DNA of 54,443 bases, taken from positions 1-54,443 of the forward strand of contig DATKRV010000020.1 in NCBI GenBank assembly GCA_035532075.1, written 5' to 3'. Below, piece after piece: positions 34,199 through 43,511 of this stretch. The notes beneath the pieces are model-generated. The model made no database searches. It saw nothing but the letters and a program-made list of their open reading frames with translations, and was not told the origin of the DNA. The stretch's first letter is position 1. Each line of letters starts with the position of its first letter. The position numbers and the translations under genes are program-made. The stretch is from CAIVND01 sp035532075 (GTDB taxonomy: Bacteria > Actinomycetota > Acidimicrobiia > Acidimicrobiales > Bog-793).

Positions 34199-35092
34199 CT
34201 ACTCCTGTGCGGTCAGGGATAAACGCGCAATTCGTTCGCGCAGTCGTTTCGCCCCAAGATAGGCACAAATTTCATCGAAATCGTCTCGCGGTCCTCGCCA
34301 GCGCAGCTCATCGACATCGTCGAACGCGGAATAATCCCTGCGTAACGTGGCAAGGTCGCGGAACAAAAATGCATCCTCGATTCCGTCTGCGAGCGCATGA
34401 CAGAGCCGCTCCGCGCCTCGTACCTGAGTACGTACGTCCTCCACCCAGCCATCGATCGAGAGCGGGATCGCTTCAAGATGGCCATAATGTGACAAAACCC
34501 TCGACGCGCTCTTCTTCCCCCACCCTCTGAGACCCGGAAAGCCATCAGAGCTGTCACCAACGAGTGCGAGCCAATCGGGAATTGAACTAGGAGCGACACC
34601 AAAATGCTCCCAAATCGCGCGCTCATTTTCGTCGATTTCAGTGCGGCGATTGCGCTGAATGACGCGATCGCCACGGACACATTGGGCAAGATCCTTGTCC
34701 GGACTGCAGACGATGATCAGATCCACTCGTTCGTCAAGCTCAGCCCTCGCGCAGGCGCTGGCAAGTGCATCGTCTGCCTCATACTCGACCATCGGCCAGA
34801 CAACGACACCGAGCGCACGGAGAGCCTCCTCGACAAGTGGAAACTGCGCAAGGAGTTCCGTGTCGACACCTTTGCCAGTCTTGTAGCCCAGATAGAGGCC
34901 ATTGCGAAAAGACTCAACTGTGTGGTCCGTTGCAACACCAAGAAAGCGATGGCCGTCTTCAAGAATTGAGACGATCGAGGCCAGCACTCCGCGCGTTGCA
35001 CCGACCTCGCGGGCGTCATCTGCGCGGTGCGATGGCTGTCCATAGTAATAACGAAACAGCTCATAGGTTCCGTCGACGAGTACAACGTTCAT
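34199..35092 (-). CDS. 5'-3' exonuclease (FEN/PolI N-terminal domain family)
   Basis: 297 residues, matching a free-standing PolI-type 5' nuclease. Metal ligands occur in VLVDGTYELFRYYY, YEADDALAS, IVCSPDKDLAQCV and ALVGDSSDGFPGLRGWGKKSA; the last is the helix-hairpin-helix DNA-binding part. It likely trims flaps or RNA primers. Actinobacteria often carry such an extra copy beside polA. The active-site aspartates look complete. First gene of a pair with the DUF3048 gene. Confidence 0.9.
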   Translation of the reverse strand: MNVVLVDGTYELFRYYYGQPSHRADDAREVGATRGVLASIVSILEDGHRFLGVATDHTVESFRNGLYLGYKTGKGVDTELLAQFPLVEEALRALGVVVWPMVEYEADDALASACARAELDERVDLIIVCSPDKDLAQCVRGDRVIQRNRRTEIDENERAIWEHFGVAPSSIPDWLALVGDSSDGFPGLRGWGKKSASRVLSHYGHLEAIPLSIDGWVEDVRTQVRGAERLCHALADGIEDAFLFRDLATLRRDYSAFDDVDELRWRGPRDDFDEICAYLGAKRLRERIARLSLTAQE

Positions 35093-35139
35093 TACGTCGA
35101 CGTCTCCACCAACAGCACTGGGATTTCAGAGAGCGTCAT

Positions 35140-36369
35140 CTACCGTGCTCCAACACGGCTTGCGTGTTGGTGTCGACGGAGTTCGAGGTAAGAGAGCACG
35201 AGTACCCCACACCCGAATCCAAGGCCAACAAGAGAAGAGGCGCGCCAACCGGAACGCTCGAGCGCAATTCCTGCAAGGGCAGATCCCAAGGTACCCCCAA
35301 GAAAATAGGTGAACATATAGGCGCTCGTGATTCTGCTTCTTGAGTCGCTGATCATGTTGTAGATGAGGGTCTGATTCGACAGCTGGACTCCCTGCGTTCC
35401 CGCGTCAAGAAGGATCACGCCAAATACAATTGCGTAAAGGCTCGAAGCTCCAAACAAAAAGAACAAAAAAGCGAGGAGGACAGCGGCTCCGGCAAAGAGC
35501 GTGACTTGAAAGGTGATCATCTTCCCGTGGCCCTTGTCGGCGATCCGTCCAACCATGTTGGCTGCGAATACACCTGAAAGGCCGATAATACCGAACAACC
35601 CGATCGTCAACGAGTTCATCGCGAACGGCTCTCTTGAGAGCTGCCAGGAGAGCGAAGACCAGAGAACTGCAAAGCCGCCAAATGCAAGTGCTCCAAGCAA
35701 CGACCGACGACGGAGGACAGGTTCATGGATCATCAACATGACGGCGGCACCGAGCAACTCCTGGTAACGGATCGACGACCTTTTCGGCTCCACTGGGATC
35801 GACAAATACAACAGAACTGCAAAACCAGCCATCGTGATCGTCGAGGCAAAATAGACACTCCGCCAACCAAAAAATTCGGCAATCACACCAGAAAATGTCC
35901 TGGCAAGGAGGATACCGAAAAGGAGTCCGCTCATCAGGCGGGCAACCGATCGCGACCTGCGTTCTGGAGGCGCGAAATCAGCAACGAAAGGGATCAGAAT
36001 CTGGCCGGCAACACTTGCCATTCCGACAATCGCCGACGCGACGAGGAAAAGCACCAGCGAAGGAGCGAGCGCGCAGAGAATGCACCCGAACGCGGCCACG
36101 AGAAAGATCGCGGGCACCAACCTCTTGCGGGAGATGATGTCACCGAGGGGAACGAGTAAGGCTAACCCCGCGGCATAGCCGATCTGAGTCGCCGTCACGA
36201 CGAAGGTAAGCGAGGCGACGCTGTGATGAAACGCCGACGCGATGCGCGGAAGAATCGGCTGGCAAAAATAGAGATTGGCGACAACTGCTCCAGTCGCAAC
36301 GGCAAGGATCAGCAGAAGATGGCCCTCGATCACCGGTCGCTCAGTCACTGGTTGAGTTGTCAGGGACAT
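35140..36369 (-). CDS. MFS transporter, YnfM/AraJ-like DHA1 group
   Basis: 409 residues with twelve spans. LYFCQPILPRIASAFHHSV is the typical YnfM-like first-helix region; LVPLGDIISRKRLVPAIFLV is motif A; QGVQLSNQTLIYNMISDSRSRITSAYM is represented in the C-terminal half by the shorter stretch SNQTLIYNM. Likely a proton-coupled exporter; substrate unknown. It reads leftward 47 bp before the exonuclease gene. Confidence 0.82.
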   Translation of the reverse strand: MSLTTQPVTERPVIEGHLLLILAVATGAVVANLYFCQPILPRIASAFHHSVASLTFVVTATQIGYAAGLALLVPLGDIISRKRLVPAIFLVAAFGCILCALAPSLVLFLVASAIVGMASVAGQILIPFVADFAPPERRSRSVARLMSGLLFGILLARTFSGVIAEFFGWRSVYFASTITMAGFAVLLYLSIPVEPKRSSIRYQELLGAAVMLMIHEPVLRRRSLLGALAFGGFAVLWSSLSWQLSREPFAMNSLTIGLFGIIGLSGVFAANMVGRIADKGHGKMITFQVTLFAGAAVLLAFLFFLFGASSLYAIVFGVILLDAGTQGVQLSNQTLIYNMISDSRSRITSAYMFTYFLGGTLGSALAGIALERSGWRASSLVGLGFGCGVLVLSYLELRRHQHASRVGAR

Positions 36370-37140
36370 GGTGCCGCCATCCTAGGGAATTACAGGAAGC
36401 GCCGAGTGGCCGCATGGCTAACAATTCCACATATTCTCATACCAACGCAAAGTCTGCACTGTTCATAATGCGGCTTGGAAGAGACGTGGAGAACTCGAAC
36501 TACCCAATCGAGGTGCAGTCCCTTAGTCAATCAAGCACTTCATTGCTGAATGTACCCGATCACTTTTGAGCACCAAGCTCATGTAAACAACGGACCTACG
36601 GAAGTCGCCGACAGTTCCTTCAAACGCGCGAAACGCGTGACATGATGCTCCACCTCCTCCAACGACCAGATGAGGACAGCTCGCCTACGTCACACCAAAG
36701 GGGGTACTCGCGACGATCGAAATCCATCAACCAGAAGAATCGAATTGGAAAGGAGAGAACCCGACGAAGCCGAATACTGGGTTGTGTTCGAAGGAGCCAT
36801 CAGTAACTCGCCGGTTCCTTGCACCAGATTGAATACGCGCCCGTATCCCTGTAGGAAACCCGATGATCACTCCCACCAAAGATCGCAGGTACCTCTTCGG
36901 TCACAGCCAGACGTGCTCATCTCGGAGACCAAAGAACTTTCGCGAGACTCCCACCATGCAAGCGGTTCGCTTTTACCGATCCCATCACTAAAATCGCGCA
37001 CCATTGCGGTATCTCCCACGTTGACCGAGTTTTTAGCGATTGGAACTCGGTCACACAGAGGCACAATCTCTGTTTTCTCGCGCGAGATCCAAGACATGCA
37101 TTTATTGCTTCATCTTGTCGCTCACGAAACGCGAGCCCGA
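36370..37140. other. 771-bp intergenic stretch without a supportable gene
   Basis: It is more A/T-rich than its surroundings. Open frames here are short or run antisense into acs, and none resembles a known protein. It should contain the promoter of the MFS gene (right of 36369, leftward) and the end of the acs transcript, including the stem-loop at 37023-37052. Confidence 0.5.
37023..37052 (-). terminator. Strong stem-loop downstream of acs, terminator-like
   Basis: GACCGAGTT (37023-37031) and AACTCGGTC (37044-37052) form a perfect 9-bp stem with a 12-base loop, 88 bp past the acs stop on the leftward strand. No T-run follows, so it may act as a 3'-end stabiliser instead of a classical intrinsic terminator. 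Confidence 0.45.
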
Positions 37141-39255
37141 CTATTCGGCAGCGCCGAACTGCTCGATCTCGGCAACCTCTTCAGCAGTAAGTTGACGCGG
37201 GACCTCGCCGCGAGCAAGCTTCTCACTTTGGACGAAATGAAGAATGCTTTCAACTATCTCAGGATTTGCAAGCGTCGTCGTGTCCCCAACGTCACTAAAG
37301 TTGGAGATGCTTGCGATCACGCGTCGCATGATCTTCCCTGATCGCGTCTTCGGCATATCCGCAACGATCCAGACGTTCTTCGGTCGCGCAATCGGGCCGA
37401 TCTCGTGCTCAATAGCCTTCGAGACCTTAGCCTCCATCTCCTTGCTTGGCTTGATCCCGGGCTTCAGCGCGATGTACATCTCGACGGCTCGACCACGGAC
37501 ATCGTCGAGTACTGGCACCGCCGCTGCCTCTGCGACCTCTTCAACGGTCAGGCATGCCGATTCCAGCTCTTTAGTACCGAGGCGGTGGCCAGCAACATTG
37601 ATCACGTCGTCGATCCGTCCGAGGATTCGGAAGTATCCGTCTTCCGCGAGCAGCGCTCCGTCACCAGCGAGATACGGCCAGTCGTGCCAGTCCTTGGAAT
37701 TCTCATCCCGGCAATACTTCGCGTAGTAGGTCTTTACGAATCGCTCCGGGTCTCCCCAGATCGTCTGGAAGATACCTGGCCACGGATTGCGGATACAGAT
37801 GTTGCCCGCCCTCTGACTGCCCGCCATCACCTCGTTTCCATCCTCGTCATAGATCACCGGAAAGATCCCGAGCACACCCGGTCCGCAACTCCCGGGCTTC
37901 ATTGCCTGAAGTGCGGGAAGCGTACTTCCGAGGAACCCACCGTTCTCGGTCTGCCACCACGTGTCAACGATAACCGCTTCGCCCTTGCCGACCTCGTCGT
38001 AGTACCAGCGCCAAACGTCGGGTTCGATCGGCTCGCCGACGGTGGTCATGTGCTTGAAGTGATAGTTGTACTTGCGCGGCTCCATCGGACCGAGCTTTCG
38101 CAGCATGCGGATCGTCGTTGGGGCCGTGTGAAAGATGTTCACCCCGAGACGCTCGGCGATTCTCCACGGGCGTCCGGGATCTGGATAGGTCGGAACTCCC
38201 TCATAGATAACGGTTGTCGCTCCAAGGGATAATGGCCCATACACGATGTAGGAATGACCAGTGATCCAACCAATGTCGGCAGCGCACCAGTAGGTGTCCT
38301 CCGGATGAATGTCCTGATAAAACTTGGACGTTCCGGCGACGTAGGAGAGGTAGCCGCCGGTACTGTGCTGACAGCCCTTTGGGCGCCCTGTCGTTCCACT
38401 GCTGTACATCAAGAACAGGGGCGCATCTGCTGGCATTGACACCGGGTCGACAAGCTGGTCACGGTAATCGTTCAAGATCTCGTCCACAAAAAAATCTCGA
38501 CCGGGGACCATCGGACTCTTCGACGCGTACTCGCCCTGATGCCGGCGCCACACCAGCACCTTGTCGACCTCTTGGCCAAGGCTACGGGCCGCAAGGATCG
38601 CCTCGTCGGCCTTTACCTTGTGATCAATGAGTTCTCCGTTGCGGTAGTAACCGTCCATCGTCACGAGGATGTTGCTCCCCGAGTCGGCGATCCGACCTCC
38701 GCAGGCAGTCCCACTGAACCCTCCGAAGACCTGGGAGTGAGTCACCCCGATACGGGCACTCGCAAGCATCGAGACGGGCAACTCGGGCACCATCGGCAGA
38801 TGGAATGTGACGCGGTCTCCGACCTTCAGCTCACAAAAATCTCTCAGGAGCGCGGCGAACTCGTTAACCCGCCGATAGAGCTCTTGATAGGTAATCACCA
38901 GAGTCTCGTCATTCTCGAGCTCTGGCACCCAGATAATCGCCGCCTTGTTGCGATCCTTCTCCAGATGACGGTCGACACAGTTGTAGCTGGCGTTCAGGCG
39001 CCCACCCACGAACCATTTCCAGAACGGTGGGTTACTCGTATCGAGTGTCGTATGCCAATAGGTGTCCCAGCAGAGAAGGTCTGCATATTCACGGAAGCAC
39101 TCCGGAAAATGATCTTCGCTGAAACGCTCGAAAATGCTCGGGTCGGCGGCGTTTGCCTGCGCTATGAACTTCGCCGGGGGTTCGATATGCCCCTCCTCGC
39201 GCCAGTGAACGGCAATCTGCGCTTCGGAAATTTGCTCGTCCTGCTCATCGGCCAT
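37141..39255 (-). CDS. acs: Acetyl-CoA synthetase (AMP-forming)
   Basis: 704 residues, somewhat longer than the usual 650. The nucleotide loop is LMYSSGTTGRPKG, the acetate/adenylate region is VDTWWQTENGG, the hinge area is YFRILGRIDDVINVAGHRL, and the C-terminal acetylation-site motif is PKTRSGKIMRR with the key lysine. It makes acetyl-CoA from acetate, ATP and CoA. A propionate-preferring relative is possible. The next gene upstream on the strand encodes an acetate transporter, supporting acetate use. Confidence 0.92.
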   Translation of the reverse strand: MADEQDEQISEAQIAVHWREEGHIEPPAKFIAQANAADPSIFERFSEDHFPECFREYADLLCWDTYWHTTLDTSNPPFWKWFVGGRLNASYNCVDRHLEKDRNKAAIIWVPELENDETLVITYQELYRRVNEFAALLRDFCELKVGDRVTFHLPMVPELPVSMLASARIGVTHSQVFGGFSGTACGGRIADSGSNILVTMDGYYRNGELIDHKVKADEAILAARSLGQEVDKVLVWRRHQGEYASKSPMVPGRDFFVDEILNDYRDQLVDPVSMPADAPLFLMYSSGTTGRPKGCQHSTGGYLSYVAGTSKFYQDIHPEDTYWCAADIGWITGHSYIVYGPLSLGATTVIYEGVPTYPDPGRPWRIAERLGVNIFHTAPTTIRMLRKLGPMEPRKYNYHFKHMTTVGEPIEPDVWRWYYDEVGKGEAVIVDTWWQTENGGFLGSTLPALQAMKPGSCGPGVLGIFPVIYDEDGNEVMAGSQRAGNICIRNPWPGIFQTIWGDPERFVKTYYAKYCRDENSKDWHDWPYLAGDGALLAEDGYFRILGRIDDVINVAGHRLGTKELESACLTVEEVAEAAAVPVLDDVRGRAVEMYIALKPGIKPSKEMEAKVSKAIEHEIGPIARPKNVWIVADMPKTRSGKIMRRVIASISNFSDVGDTTTLANPEIVESILHFVQSEKLARGEVPRQLTAEEVAEIEQFGAAE

Positions 39256-39451
39256 TACTCAAACCTCCGCTCTAGAAAACACGTATGTTCTCGCGCGAGA
39301 GGACGAGATTGCCACTCCCAACTGGCTATCCAATCCTCCGCAGCCCCTCAAAGATTTCGAACTTGACGTTAGCCTAGGACGCAAACTCCGGCGCGGGGGG
39401 AAACTTCATCCCTCCCGCGCCAATTTGGAGATTGCCGCCCCGTCGTTAGAT

Positions 39452-39470
39452 GGGGAACGTGATGTTCCCC
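39452..39470 (-). terminator. Stem-loop directly after the satP stop
   Basis: GGGGAAC (39452-39458) and GTTCCCC (39464-39470) make a 7-bp stem with a 5-base loop, beginning at the base after the satP stop codon. There is no T-run, so partial termination or mRNA protection is possible. It lies between satP and acs. Confidence 0.5.
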
Positions 39471-40046
39471 TTAGTTTCGCGGACCAACTGGCAATACTGT
39501 GCGCTTATACGTCGAGTTCGTGACCGTAGCGAAAGATCCGTACCAAGCCAGTACAGCCGTCACGATCCCGAGATAGCCACCGATCTTGGTCCAGCCCGCG
39601 TGCCCAGATGAAACTGCCCCGATTCCAAGCGCGGCGAAGGTCAACGTCAGGAACACGAAAATCAGCAGCACTGCGGTGCTGGTTCTCGTGGCCGCAATCG
39701 TCATATAGGCGGTAAAAATCGCCCAGACAAAGAGGTACGCGGCGACCGCGTTACCACCGAACGAACCCGACGGCGTTTTCGTAAGGAGATACCAGAACGA
39801 AAGCCAAAAGGCGCCATACGAACAAAAGGCAGTGGCCCCAAAAGTATTCCCCTTGGCATATTCCCAAAGACCCGCAAGAAACTGCGCAATACCTCCATAG
39901 AAAACGGCAAGGCCGAGAACCTCTCCGCTTTCATGCAGGATATTGGCGTTCGCAAGGCTCAGCAGGAAGGTCGTCATCGCGAAACCCGCGAGACCAAGTC
40001 CCGCTGGATCAGCGAATTGACTCCCCGGCGTTGTTCCTTCAGTCAT
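39471..40046 (-). CDS. satP: Acetate/succinate transporter, SatP (GPR1/FUN34/YaaH) family
   Basis: 191 residues from ATG 40046, behind GGAGG. Six membrane spans. The N-terminal family motif NPAPLGL appears as DPAGLGLAGFAMTTFLLSL, and VFYGGIAQFLAGLWEYAKGN is the second hallmark. These transporters move acetate, often by acetate-proton symport or channel-like flow. It lies upstream of acs on the same strand with a 215-bp gap. A promoter is visible at 40150-40177. Confidence 0.93.
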   Translation of the reverse strand: MTEGTTPGSQFADPAGLGLAGFAMTTFLLSLANANILHESGEVLGLAVFYGGIAQFLAGLWEYAKGNTFGATAFCSYGAFWLSFWYLLTKTPSGSFGGNAVAAYLFVWAIFTAYMTIAATRTSTAVLLIFVFLTLTFAALGIGAVSSGHAGWTKIGGYLGIVTAVLAWYGSFATVTNSTYKRTVLPVGPRN

Positions 40047-40149
40047 CTTTATCTCCCCCCTCCGCTCGCCCGCGATCTGCGGACTATGGAAGTATGTCCG
40101 CGATCTTTGCGCCGTCACGAATGACCTGCGTGGCAATGTCAAAGAAGTC

Positions 40150-40177
40150 ATAATACGTTGAACATTTTGTAACTCAA
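40150..40177 (-). promoter_or_regulatory. Putative sigma-70-type promoter of satP
   Basis: On the minus strand TTGAGT (40177-40172), a 16-base spacer and TATTAT (40155-40150) give a good -35/-10 pair, about 100 bp before the satP start. The surrounding A/T-rich stretch is clear against the GC-rich background. Confidence 0.5.
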
Positions 40178-40196
40178 TTGCAAACTTAATCATCAT

Positions 40197-40540
40197 CTCC
40201 AGCCCTCTACCCTCGCACCGCCGCGGACTCGCGCGCGAACTGGAGCACTACAGCGGTGAACGTCGGCCCAGCAACGTGGACGTTATCGAGCGCGCCCGTC
40301 CAAGCGTCGGTCCATCATCATCAGATTGAAAGACAGGCGTTGCCAAGAGGCCGAATGGTCACTTCAAATTCACATGTCGGGCGCACAATGCCTCGCGGTT
40401 CAACAAACTCACCTCAATCACGCGTTCATGCGACGGAAATCTGCGGACTATCCGGTAACGGACAACGCGGTGCCTGAGGGACAAATAACGATAGGAGCTA
40501 TCGTGAAGGCCAGCGCAAGAGACAGACCGTCAATGCCCGC
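40197..40540. other. Intergenic stretch between satP and the dps relic
   Basis: No convincing open frame, repeat or RNA was seen in these 344 bp. Short frames encode low-complexity, unrecognised peptides. Confidence 0.4.
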
Positions 40541-41058
40541 ATGTGCACGCGAACGTACGCGAAAAGGAATGAAATCCTGACGAACGTCCCGATTGGTATT
40601 GATGTCAGCTTCGAAGAGTCTGATCATCGGTCAATAATGGACGTCCTTCCACGCCTTTTGGCGACTCCTAGACGTTGTGCCTCAAAACACGCAACTACCA
40701 CCGAAACGTGACGAGTCCAATGTTCCAGACCCTGCGCGCTATGTTCGAAATTCAATACGACAAGTTGTCAATCACCGTCGACATCATCGGGAAGAGGATC
40801 CGGGCGCGAAGAGCTCATGTGCCCGAGAGTTATCGGGAGTTTTTGGAACTCTCATCGATCGTCGAACTCGTCGCCCAACAGAACGCGACGGAGATGGTCC
40901 GACGACTCGTCTTGGAGCACAAGACCGTCACGCGCGCCGCAAGGTCAATCTTCTCCATCTTGGAGGGCGCGCACGAGGGGCCGAAAGCTGATCTCCCCAC
41001 GCAGCGACTGCAGGTCAACGCAGAGATGGCTTGGATGCTCGGGAGCCTTCTCGGTTGA
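40541..41058 (+). pseudogene. Broken dps (ferritin-like DNA-protecting protein) gene
   Basis: Two frames together spell a Dps protein. The first (from ATG 40541) ends with IGIDVSFEESDHRSIMDVLP followed by RLLA, the usual Dps start. The second carries CLKTRNYHRNVTSPMFQTLR onward to WMLGSLLG, the usual C-terminus. The join near 40665 needs one inserted base (gcg-act to gcg-gac) and then meets a TAG where Dps has a tyrosine codon. Ferroxidase positions are also damaged: HWNVTG reads HRNVTS and LHAMFE reads LRAMFE. The second frame alone could give a 127-residue fragment, but an iron-storing dodecamer is not expected. Confidence 0.8.
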
Positions 41059-41149
41059 TCGGCCAGCCGCCCGACTCGGAATCCGAAGACGGATCAGCCA
41101 GGATCACGGAATTCAATGGAATCTTGCACGAAATTTGGAGGTGGGCCGC

Positions 41150-41185
41150 ATGACGGCGTCGAGACGCTACCGAGAAATAACGTAA
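41150..41185 (+). CDS. Possible 11-residue leader peptide before the membrane protein gene
   Basis: GGAGGTGGG is followed at good spacing by ATG 41150 and the short frame MTASRRYREIT, ending five bases before ATG 41191. Its ribosome site is better than that of the following gene, so it could serve translational coupling. Chance occurrence is quite possible. Confidence 0.25.
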   Translation: MTASRRYREIT

Positions 41186-41190
41186 CCGCT

Positions 41191-41415
41191 ATGGGAACGA
41201 CCGTCTTCGGCGTTATCTCGGTAAGCTTCATGATGGCAATGTATGCGTTCGAACGTAGAGGAAGAGGGTTCATCCTCGCGTTTGCACTCGGATGCATTCT
41301 CTCGAGCACCTATGGATTCCTCGCCCATACATGGCCCTTTGGGGTAGTTGAACTTATCTGGTCAGCAATTGCGCTACGCCGCTGGCATACATTGCGAGCC
41401 GATGGTCTCGCGTGA
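41191..41415 (+). CDS. Small two-span membrane protein, unknown function
   Basis: 74 residues from ATG 41191 (a longer frame from 41116 is less likely). Two hydrophobic segments flank AFERRGRGFILAFALG, and the end reads GFLAHTWPFGVVELIWSAIA then LRRW. The YGFL...WPFGVVE pattern is a recurring one in small actinobacterial membrane proteins as I recall; no function is known to me. The stop overlaps the GTG start of the metal exporter gene, indicating an operon. Confidence 0.65.
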   Translation: MGTTVFGVISVSFMMAMYAFERRGRGFILAFALGCILSSTYGFLAHTWPFGVVELIWSAIALRRWHTLRADGLA

Positions 41416-42371
41416 AAAATCGCCGAAACGATCAGCAGCCGCACCATGAACAAAGTTTCCCCCACGAGCGATTATCGACGCACGAACACTCCAGGGAGGC
41501 TGACGAGCGATACCTCGGAGGTGCTTTCGCACTGATTGTCGCCTTCTTGGCGATCGAGGTCGTCGTCGCGATCACCTCGCATTCATTGGTGCTCCTTGCG
41601 GATGCGGGCCATATGTTGACTGACGCCGGGGCAATCGCCCTGTCGATCTGGGCACTTCGACTCGCCGTTCGCCCGGCCACCACCCAATGGACCTTTGGAC
41701 TCAAGCGCGCAGAGATCCTGTCGGCCGCGCTCAACGGAGTCACGCTCGCTGTCGTGGGAACGTTGATCACCGTCGAGGCAATCGGGCGACTCATCCGACC
41801 ACCACATGTCGGCGGCCTTGCGATCGTGGTAGTTGCCGCAATTGGTGTCACGATGAATTTGTTAGCGACGCTGTTGCTCTCCAAAGCTCATCGATCAAAT
41901 CTGAATATTGCGGGAGCATTTGCGCATCTTCTTACCGATCTCTGGGCATTTATTGGAACTTTGGGCGCAGGTCTTGTCATTCTTTTCACCGGATTTGAAC
42001 GCGCGGACGCGATCGCTTCAATCTTTGTCTCAGCATTGATGATCAAGACCGCATGGTCTCTGTTGCGCGATTCTGGACGCATCTTGTTTGAGGCAGCTCC
42101 AGCTGGTATTGATCTCTCCGAGGTCCGTAGTCATCTTCTTGCAGGGGAACACGTACGCGACGTGCACGATCTCCACGCGTGGGTCGTAACCTCTGACCTC
42201 CCAGCACTCTCTGCCCATATCGTCCTCGATGACATGTGCTTTCGGGATGGCCACGCTCCCCAGATCCTTGATGAGCTGAGAAAGTGTCTCGTCGATCACT
42301 TTGATCTCGAACATTCGACGTTCCAGCTTGAGACTCCGAGCCACTTCTCTCGCGAGAGGGAGATGCATTGA
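41412..42371 (+). CDS. Cation diffusion facilitator (CzcD/ZitB-like Zn/Cd/Co exporter)
   Basis: 319 residues starting GTG 41412. A His-rich N-terminus (PHHEQSFPHERLSTHEHS) precedes six membrane spans. LLADAGHMLTDAGAIALS holds the HxxxD zinc site of helix 2 and FAHLLTDLWAF that of helix 5. The C-terminal cytoplasmic domain follows (VHDLHAWVVTSDLPALSAH). Such proteins exchange Zn, Cd or Co for protons. Overlap with the small membrane protein gene upstream suggests co-expression. No metal regulator is adjacent. Confidence 0.93.
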   Translation: MKNRRNDQQPHHEQSFPHERLSTHEHSREADERYLGGAFALIVAFLAIEVVVAITSHSLVLLADAGHMLTDAGAIALSIWALRLAVRPATTQWTFGLKRAEILSAALNGVTLAVVGTLITVEAIGRLIRPPHVGGLAIVVVAAIGVTMNLLATLLLSKAHRSNLNIAGAFAHLLTDLWAFIGTLGAGLVILFTGFERADAIASIFVSALMIKTAWSLLRDSGRILFEAAPAGIDLSEVRSHLLAGEHVRDVHDLHAWVVTSDLPALSAHIVLDDMCFRDGHAPQILDELRKCLVDHFDLEHSTFQLETPSHFSREREMH

Positions 42372-42479
42372 ACCCGCCGCACGGTTCACGATACAAATGC
42401 GATCCGCGTAGGGTCAGGATTCCAATACAGCCTTGTGTTACACAGATGAACTCACGGAGCCCCTTCGATCACGTCACTG

Positions 42480-43511
42480 GTGAACGTTGCAAAATTACTT
42501 GTCACTCCTGAGAGGCGTCTCACCGGATTGAATGAATTGGGCATCAACTACAATCAGCCTGTGCGCAGTCCGCTCAATCCCGAAGTTGCAAAAGGGTTCT
42601 CCCAATCGGCCGCCGCTGTCCTTGAATTTCTCTCTGGGCGAATGCCCTTCGGTCTCTGGATGGTTACGCGAACTGAAGGTGAGGACTGGATTGTCCTCTC
42701 GTCGGTCGATCGCGGGTACGACGTTGCTGAAGGTTCGGTATTCCGATGGTCTGACTCGTAATGTTCACGAATGATCGCGGGACTTGGACCGCAGGTGGCT
42801 CCCCGATTAAACGAGATCTCGTGCTACCGCGAGGCGCCGATCGGCGAGATCCTGCCGATTCGAGCCTATATTGGCGTACCCATCCAGCACGATAATGGGT
42901 CAATTTTCGGAACTCTGTGTGCGTTTGACAAGGCTAACCAGTCGAATGAGATGCTTGACGAACTACCTTTGGTAGAGCTTTTCGCAACACTTCTCGGGTC
43001 GATTCTCGAGTGCGAGCTAGGCACAGAGGTCGAGCGAAGGCGCGCCGAACGCGCCGAGGCTGATTCCATGATCAATGAGCTGACTGGGCTTGGCAACCGA
43101 AGGGCCTGGGAGCGAATGATTGATGCCGAGGAGGCGAGGTGCGCCCGCTACGGTGATCCCGCTTCGATACTCATTATCGACATCAACGAGTTGAAGCAAG
43201 AAAACGACGAGCACGGGCATGCTGCCGGTGATCAGGTGCTGAAAGCTGCAGCTGACTCGATCCAATCGTCCGAACGCGAGGGAGACTTCACTGCTCGCAT
43301 CGGTGGAGACGAATTTGGATTCCTCGCGCTGCATGCAAATGCCCTCGACGCGGAGACCTTGAGGACCCGGATTCTCGCTGCCCTAAGGGCTCATTCAGTA
43401 CGCGCAAGCGTTGGAGTTGCAACCCGGCACCCCTCCGAAGGGTTACGACGTGCAATCACCCTGGCTGACTTGGGGATGTACTCCGAAAAGCTCCGGGGCC
43501 GCTCGAGCTGA
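42480..43511 (+). pseudogene. GAF-GGDEF diguanylate cyclase gene interrupted by an in-frame TAA
   Basis: The frame from GTG 42480 encodes the first part of a GAF domain (PFGLWMVTRTEGEDWIVLSS, ending FRWSDS), stops at TAA 42759-42761, and continues in the same frame with CSRMIAGLGPQVAPRL and the rest of the GAF domain (IGVPIQHDNGSIFGTLCAFD). A GGDEF domain follows, with LTGLGNRRAWERM and the intact active loop RIGGDEFGFLAL. The undamaged protein would be 343 residues; the stop takes the place of codon 94. No RxxD inhibitory site is seen before GGDEF. A restart at ATG 42771 could make a 246-residue product with an intact GGDEF domain. Confidence 0.8.

Noticed and set aside
36670..37341. Rightward 223-codon open frame
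   Set aside because: It runs antisense into the 3' end of acs, has no recognisable domain and no ribosome site.
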